Shown here: piece after piece, positions 6,138-9,142 of the stretch | Numbering within the stretch: the stretch's first letter is position 1 | Layout: every line of letters starts with the position of its first letter | Assembly: GCA_026984165.1 (NCBI GenBank) | Contig: JALSSQ010000237.1 | Location: 1 to 9,142, forward strand | Reading direction: 5' to 3' | From: Sulfurovum sp. | GTDB lineage: Bacteria; Campylobacterota; Campylobacteria; Campylobacterales; Sulfurovaceae | Length of the DNA stretch: 9,142 bases | Notes under the pieces: model-generated | What the model was told of the DNA's origin: nothing | The model's database searches: none | What the model saw: only the letters and a program-made list of their open reading frames with translations | Made by a program: the position numbers and the translations under genes

Positions 6138-6486
6138 CGTTTATCTCCCGTATTAATTTGATGCCCTCTTCTGCACTTATCTCTTTAGATTCTATAGCGT
6201 ACAAGATATCTTCTACTTGACGTTCATCTTCTTTTTGCTTTTTTTTGAGTGAAGAAGAAAGTTCATTGAGCCTCTTTTTGAGCGTTGGGTAACTCACATC
6301 TAAAGTCTCTGCCATAGTCTTCAAGTTTCCCCCATGCAGTATGAGTGACTCTGCTAGCTTCTGCTCCTCTCTGCTCAACCGTGCCAAACGAGGAAAAGAG
6401 AAGGTACTATTGTATGTCATCTTACACTTCTCACAAGAGAGTGATTCTATCGTCAAATGATGCTTACATACTAAACATTCTGTCAT
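6127..6486 (-). CDS. DUF2089 zinc-ribbon/HTH regulator
   Basis: The 119-residue protein opens with two CxxC knuckles, Cys4/Cys7 and Cys18/Cys21, forming a zinc ribbon. A helix-turn-helix follows at about 43-78 (EQKLAESLILHGGNLKTM, then AETLDVSYPTLKKRLNEL), of the type that reads operator DNA. The C-terminus (about 88-117) is a SHOCT-like helical pair, VEDILYAIESKEISAEEGIKLI, resembling the start of the LemA protein encoded just after it. It is the first gene of the minus-strand operon, is driven by a near-consensus promoter, and overlaps the LemA gene by 11 nt. It probably regulates its own operon and could also act on the divergent plus-strand genes that begin 100 bp away. The ligand or signal is unknown. 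Confidence 0.88.
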   Translation of the reverse strand: MTECLVCKHHLTIESLSCEKCKMTYNSTFSFPRLARLSREEQKLAESLILHGGNLKTMAETLDVSYPTLKKRLNELSSSLKKKQKEDERQVEDILYAIESKEISAEEGIKLIREINGEI

Positions 6487-6510
6487 TTTTAATCCAATTT
6501 TTTAAATATA

Positions 6511-6538
6511 ATTAAAAAATTATAGTTATTTTTTTAAT
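6511..6538. repeat. 9-bp AT-rich inverted repeat over the DUF2089 promoter
   Basis: ATTAAAAAA (6511-6519) and TTTTTTAAT (6530-6538) are exact reverse complements with 10 nt between. The repeat covers the -10 box and part of the spacer of the minus-strand promoter and the -35 region of the plus-strand promoter. It is a reasonable operator for the adjacent DUF2089 regulator, although AT-rich palindromes can arise by chance. Confidence 0.4.
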
Positions 6539-6547
6539 ATAAGTCAA
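6519..6547 (-). promoter_or_regulatory. Near-consensus sigma-70 promoter of the DUF2089-LemA operon
   Basis: On the minus strand: TTGACT (6542-6547), exactly 17 nt, then TATAAT (6519-6524). Transcription would start about 25 nt upstream of the DUF2089 ATG at 6486. Confidence 0.8.
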
Positions 6548-6554
6548 GTATAAT
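6526..6554 (+). promoter_or_regulatory. Divergent promoter for the small-gene cluster
   Basis: A perfect plus-strand TATAAT (6549-6554) has only a weak -35 (TTATTT, 6526-6531) 17 nt upstream. Its -10 lies one base from the -35 of the minus-strand promoter, so the two polymerase sites overlap physically and would compete or be co-regulated. The first gene starts 33 nt downstream. Confidence 0.6.
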
Positions 6555-6586
6555 GGTGGGGTAATAAATAATATTAAGGAAGAAAT

Positions 6587-6895
6587 TTGGAAAACTTTAT
6601 GAATAAACTCACAGATATGGATTGGGGTTGGTGGCCTTTTTTATCTCTCAAACCAAAACAAACTGAACATATAACTTCAGCACTCCTCTTCAAAATGACT
6701 ATATATTATGGAGTGACCTATGGCGTTTTAATCTATTTTATCACTATGACCGAAGAAGAACATTTTAGTATGATTGATTTTGTTGTTTTTATGTTCATGG
6801 TTTTTGTAGTATTCTTTATACTCTATAAATTTACCTTTGCATACTATTGGAACCGTAGAGCCGATAGGTTATCTAAAAAATTTGAAAATATATAA
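6587..6895 (+). CDS. Small membrane protein of unknown function (first of five-gene cluster)
   Basis: The protein has 102 residues. It starts at TTG 6587, chosen because AAGGA (6576-6580) is 6 nt upstream; the next ATG (6599) would be 18 nt away, giving 98 residues. The N-terminal part has a tryptophan-rich patch, TDMDWGWWPFLSLKP (9-23). Two membrane helices follow at about 33-53 and 61-82, and the C-terminus is basic (NRRADRLSKKFENI). By the positive-inside rule both ends are probably cytoplasmic. The next gene begins 4 nt after the stop. No family was recognised with certainty. Confidence 0.7.
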   Translation: MENFMNKLTDMDWGWWPFLSLKPKQTEHITSALLFKMTIYYGVTYGVLIYFITMTEEEHFSMIDFVVFMFMVFVVFFILYKFTFAYYWNRRADRLSKKFENI

Positions 6896-6899
6896 AGTC

Positions 6900-7319
6900 A
6901 TGCAAATATTCAAATTAGAACTATGGGAAGGTGAAATACCACACATTCATCATCTAAATCAAAACGAAATAGAAATAATAAAAGAAAAATTATACTTTGC
7001 TTTTTATGGAGATACAACATATATGTGCTCGACATTTTATCAAAATATTTCTACACATGAAAAAGTAATAGGTAATACAACGAGCATAGATATACAACAA
7101 CTTGCATCTTTATGTAAGTTAAATATAAAAGAAGATGAGGTAGTTTATTTGGATTGGGATAATTTTGAAAACCTTATTGCAGTTTCATTTAGTGACTTTG
7201 TGAAAAATATAAATAATTTCTGGTATCCAGGTTCTGATGACTTGTCTATATTTAATGATGATGCTACTTGGGTACTTACAATTTATCATCATGGGGATAT
7301 AACTTATGCAACAGTATGA
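6900..7319 (+). CDS. Soluble acidic protein, immunity-protein-like, unknown function
   Basis: The start is the ATG at 6900, giving 139 residues; a longer reading from 6837 would run inside the previous gene and has no ribosome site there. The protein is acidic and without membrane segments. The C-terminal half, VVYLDWDNFENLIAVSF then FWYPGSDDLSIFNDDATW and VLTIYHHGDITYA, alternates strands with Asp-rich turns. I associate the WYP-x-SDDL-x-IF pattern with small proteins often found beside polymorphic toxins as immunity proteins, but this is an impression. The gene overlaps the next by 14 nt. Confidence 0.65.
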   Translation: MQIFKLELWEGEIPHIHHLNQNEIEIIKEKLYFAFYGDTTYMCSTFYQNISTHEKVIGNTTSIDIQQLASLCKLNIKEDEVVYLDWDNFENLIAVSFSDFVKNINNFWYPGSDDLSIFNDDATWVLTIYHHGDITYATV

Positions 7320-7644
7320 AATCATAAAAACTACACTAGCAGTACTACCCATACTATCAATATTCATCATATTTATGTTTGTAAAAAATCTAAAATGGGC
7401 GTATAGATATCCAATCGTCGTGATAGGTGGTTGGGTTATTGTCTTTTTATCAACAATGCTATTTTTGCATTACTCATTTAATTATGCCCCTACTAAAGAG
7501 ATACAACAACAAGTTAGCATGAGTGATGGTGCACCAGTAGCTTTTTCTTATATATTTGGTTGGGTTTACGCCTTACTTTTAATGCTTCTTCTTGATGGTA
7601 TTCATAAATTATATTTGTATTTATTCAAAAAATATAGGGAATAA
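7306..7644 (+). CDS. Small three-helix membrane protein, unknown function
   Basis: The protein has 112 residues with hydrophobic helices at about 8-27, 34-57 and 78-98, and a basic tail (HKLYLYLFKKYRE). The loop at 58-77 (NYAPTKEIQQQVSMSDGAPV) is polar. GGGGA lies 8 nt before the ATG, inside the 3' end of the previous gene, with which it overlaps by 14 nt; the next gene starts 1 nt after its stop. The tight packing says the four neighbours are co-translated. No known family was recognised. Confidence 0.7.
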   Translation: MQQYEIIKTTLAVLPILSIFIIFMFVKNLKWAYRYPIVVIGGWVIVFLSTMLFLHYSFNYAPTKEIQQQVSMSDGAPVAFSYIFGWVYALLLMLLLDGIHKLYLYLFKKYRE

Positions 7645-7645
7645 G

Positions 7646-7924
7646 ATGAATAAAAAAATTGCTGAAAAAACTGTACGTGTAGCTCAGATGTCTAGTATGA
7701 TTTTAGATGCTCAATTACGAGAGCTTAAAGATGTTCTTGATGAAACAGAATTTAAAGAATTATCCAAAAGGTTTGCAAAGCCTATGGGTTATATTTACTA
7801 TGAAATTCTCGCTCCAATTTGGGATGAATATTCTGAATTGTTACCAGATAAACTGGGTGGTTCATATAAGATTAATGATGAGATGTATCATGAAGTACAA
7901 CTACTGGTAAAAAAATATGCATAA
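7646..7924 (+). CDS. Small helical soluble protein, unknown function
   Basis: The start is the ATG at 7646, preceded by AGGGA that overlaps the end of the previous gene; this yields 92 residues. A longer reading from 7592 would lie inside that gene. Residues 1-45 are predicted helical and amphipathic (AQLRELKDVLDETEFKELSK), followed by YIYYEILAPIWDEYSELLPD and a short KLGGSYKIN turn before a last helix. There are no cysteines, membrane segments or recognised motifs. It overlaps the next gene by 8 nt. It could be an immunity-type protein or a partner of the two membrane proteins upstream. Confidence 0.65.
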   Translation: MNKKIAEKTVRVAQMSSMILDAQLRELKDVLDETEFKELSKRFAKPMGYIYYEILAPIWDEYSELLPDKLGGSYKINDEMYHEVQLLVKKYA

Positions 7925-8222
7925 TCTACAAGACAAAATCATACTGGTATCCAAAAGAATGATTGACAATCAGGGTAATGAAAGTTTCGATACATACTTT
8001 GGGAAAGTGATTACGTTTAGTGAAAATACTGTCATAGTACTTAGACCCAATAACAAAGAGGAATCTTTGCCTTATGCAGATGATTTGTATGAGCTTGCAG
8101 AAGAAGGTTTTTATGAACTTGAAGATGGAAGTACGTACGAAAATCCTGATTATATTGCAGAGTTTAAAGTCTACTCCTCTAAAGAATCTTGGGAGAAGCA
8201 TAGTAATGAGAATAATAATTGA
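7917..8222 (+). CDS. Small acidic beta-rich protein, unknown function
   Basis: The protein has 101 residues and is strongly acidic, with mostly short strands: KIILVSKRM, YFGKVITFSENTVIVLRP, then the ELAEEGFYELEDGSTYENPD segment (77-96 region of the fold) and FKVYSSKESWEK at the C-terminus. The pattern resembles small immunity-type proteins but no family is certain. It overlaps the preceding gene by 8 nt, and its TGA stop (8220-8222) lies inside the -35 box of the toxin-antitoxin promoter. There is no terminator, so its transcript probably reads on into the toxin-antitoxin genes. Confidence 0.65.
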   Translation: MHNLQDKIILVSKRMIDNQGNESFDTYFGKVITFSENTVIVLRPNNKEESLPYADDLYELAEEGFYELEDGSTYENPDYIAEFKVYSSKESWEKHSNENNN

Positions 8223-8247
8223 CACATATACAACACCCTGCTATAAT
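8219..8247 (+). promoter_or_regulatory. Perfect consensus sigma-70 promoter of the toxin-antitoxin pair
   Basis: TTGACA (8219-8224), exactly 17 nt, then TATAAT (8242-8247). Both boxes match consensus completely, unusual for Campylobacterota, where -35 boxes are generally poor. The first three bases of the -35 overlap the stop codon of the preceding gene. Transcription should start near 8254, about 19 nt before the antitoxin ATG. Confidence 0.85.
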
Positions 8248-8272
8248 ACAGTAAAAAGATAAGGATATTTAT

Positions 8273-8530
8273 ATGGTACAAACATACGGTAACCAAAGTG
8301 AAAAGGTAACTTTTAATATTCCTGTTGAACTCAAAGAGCAAGTAGTAGCCTTAAAAGAAGAACTTCATGTCTCTTTTTCTACTATATACAATGAAGCTAT
8401 TGCCAATTATATTAAACAAAAAGAGTTGGAAAAATGGGAAAAAGGTGTCAATATGGCACTCAAAGATAAAGCTTATATGAACTTTACTGAAGAGCTACGT
8501 CAAGATGCTGGAGATCTATATGAATATTAG
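8273..8530 (+). CDS. Ribbon-helix-helix antitoxin
   Basis: In this 85-residue protein, residues about 10-48 fit the CopG/MetJ-type ribbon-helix-helix fold: a strand KVTFNIPVE, helix ELKEQVVALKEEL, a turn with a Ser/Thr-rich S-x-STIYN, and helix EAIANYI. Such dimers bind operator DNA and repress their own operon. The C-terminal acidic tail (FTEELRQDAGDLYEY) is where antitoxins of this type bind and block MazF. AAGGA lies 7 nt before the ATG. It overlaps the toxin gene by 11 nt, which couples their synthesis. It neutralises the MazF-type toxin that follows. Confidence 0.85.
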   Translation: MVQTYGNQSEKVTFNIPVELKEQVVALKEELHVSFSTIYNEAIANYIKQKELEKWEKGVNMALKDKAYMNFTEELRQDAGDLYEY

Positions 8531-8882
8531 GCAAGGCGAAGTGTGGATGGTAAAATTTTACCCACAAGTAGGTAGTGAAATCTCCAAACTTCGCCCTGCT
8601 GTGATAGTAAGCCATGATGCTATAGGGAAATTACCACTTAAAACCATCGTACCTATTACCGATTGGAAGAGTAATTATACACACTACCCTTGGATACTAA
8701 ATATTAAAGCAACAAAAGATAATGGGTTAAGTAAAGCATCTGCGATAGACTGTTTTCAAGTGAAAAATTTTGCAAATGAGCGACTTGTAGAAAAGATAGG
8801 CATCGTAGAAGATACACTTTTAGAAAAAATACATCAAACTATAGCCAAAACACTAAACCCAAACTATACACTTATGTACTAA
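8520..8882 (+). CDS. mazF: MazF/PemK-type mRNA endoribonuclease toxin
   Basis: The start is the ATG at 8520, with GGAGA 5 nt upstream; an upstream in-frame ATG at 8505 lacks this. The 120-residue product shows the MazF fold: GEVWMVKFYPQ (6-16), RPAVIVSHDA (25-34), TIVPITDWK (42-50) and SAIDCFQVK (74-82), then a C-terminal helix. Arg25 and Thr47 fit the catalytic Arg/Thr pair known in the Bacillus MazF. The family cleaves RNA at short sites and halts growth when free of antitoxin. It overlaps the antitoxin gene by 11 nt and ends 9 nt before the amidohydrolase gene. All key motifs are intact, so it is probably functional. Confidence 0.92.
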   Translation: MNIRQGEVWMVKFYPQVGSEISKLRPAVIVSHDAIGKLPLKTIVPITDWKSNYTHYPWILNIKATKDNGLSKASAIDCFQVKNFANERLVEKIGIVEDTLLEKIHQTIAKTLNPNYTLMY

Positions 8883-8891
8883 AGGCACCAC

Positions 8892-9142
8892 ATGAAAATC
8901 ATACAAACAGACTACACCTACACCCCTGAAGGATACATAGCAAATAGAGCTGTAGCCTTTACCGATACCATACAAGAGATAGATACACTAGAGATGCTCA
9001 AAAATAAATACCCCGAAGCAGAAGTTATAGAAACAGCACCAAACTCTGTACTCTACCCAGGGTTCATCAATACCCATGTACACCTAGAATTTTCAGCCAA
9101 CAAAACTTCACTCAAATATGGCTCATTTATGCCGTGGCTCGA
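8892..9142 (+). CDS. mqnX: Aminofutalosine deaminase-like amidohydrolase, 3' end beyond the window
   Basis: The first 83 residues are present and the gene runs off the right edge. A beta-sandwich start leads to LYPGFINTHVHLEFS (54-68), with the metal-binding His62-x-His64 of the amidohydrolase superfamily. The following SANKTSLKYGSFMPWL closely fits the Campylobacter/Helicobacter Cj0067/HP0267 group as I recall it. That group deaminates aminofutalosine in the futalosine route to menaquinone. An AAGG site precedes the ATG by 7 nt. The gene is only 9 nt behind the toxin gene, and no promoter of its own is visible. In Campylobacter it lies divergent from aroQ, so its position here marks the right edge of the inserted block. 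The superfamily is sure; the exact substrate is likely but not proven by this fragment. Confidence 0.8.
   Translation, partial: MKIIQTDYTYTPEGYIANRAVAFTDTIQEIDTLEMLKNKYPEAEVIETAPNSVLYPGFINTHVHLEFSANKTSLKYGSFMPWL

Noticed and set aside
7926..8225. A 99-codon minus-strand ORF opposite the 101-aa gene
   Set aside because: The plus-strand gene has coupling overlaps on one side and acidic protein-like composition; the antisense reading is rich in Ile/Phe/Arg without motifs.
1368..8891. A mobile element with transposase, integrase or tRNA attachment site at the insertion
   Set aside because: No transposase, integrase, tRNA fragment or long terminal repeat was found; only the short mqnX-start similarity links the ends.
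1..9142. CRISPR array or tandem repeats
   Set aside because: No regularly spaced direct repeat of 20-40 bases was seen on either strand.

Overview
The window is AT-rich and looks like a chromosomal segment of a free-living member of the Campylobacterota (Epsilonproteobacteria), most like the Sulfurovum/Sulfurimonas group. The basis is the pairing of a minus-strand aroQ-pepP-type aminopeptidase unit with a plus-strand gene that looks like the aminofutalosine deaminase of the menaquinone pathway (Cj0067/HP0267 type). From memory of Campylobacter jejuni, aroQ (Cj0066c) and Cj0067 are adjacent and divergent there. Here the same two genes point away from each other but lie about 7.5 kb apart, so the material between them looks like an accessory insertion.

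Layout: (1) 1-1367, minus: the start of an M24 Xaa-Pro aminopeptidase, which runs off the left edge, preceded by aroQ. (2) 1368-1465: a short divergent promoter-like region ending in a tiny plus-strand ORF that resembles the first codons of mqnX. (3) 1446-3635, minus: a TIGR01777-type SDR epimerase, a DUF2007/zinc-ribbon protein and a secreted beta-rich protein, with a promoter and a perfect 10-bp palindrome just upstream. (4) 3786-6486, minus: a tightly packed operon reading DUF2089 zinc-ribbon/HTH regulator, LemA, TPM-domain lipoprotein, small membrane protein. Its promoter is near-consensus (TTGACT-17-TATAAT) and abuts a divergent promoter. (5) 6587-8222, plus: five small, overlapping or closely spaced genes of unknown function, two of them membrane proteins and three soluble. 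(6) 8219-8882, plus: a ribbon-helix-helix antitoxin and MazF-type toxin pair under a perfect consensus promoter (TTGACA-17-TATAAT). (7) 8892 to the edge, plus: the start of the mqnX-like amidohydrolase, 9 nt behind the toxin gene.

How the parts may work together: the LemA/TPM operon is probably an envelope module controlled by its own first gene, and that regulator could also act on the divergent small-gene cluster because the two promoters share DNA. The small-gene cluster plus the toxin-antitoxin module is the least explained part of the window and the best candidate for something undescribed. The most interesting structural point is that a core menaquinone gene now appears to be transcribed from the toxin-antitoxin promoter, while a possible relic of its original start remains beside aroQ. 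No RNA gene, CRISPR array or recognisable transposase was seen. No stretch longer than about 150 bp lacks a gene.
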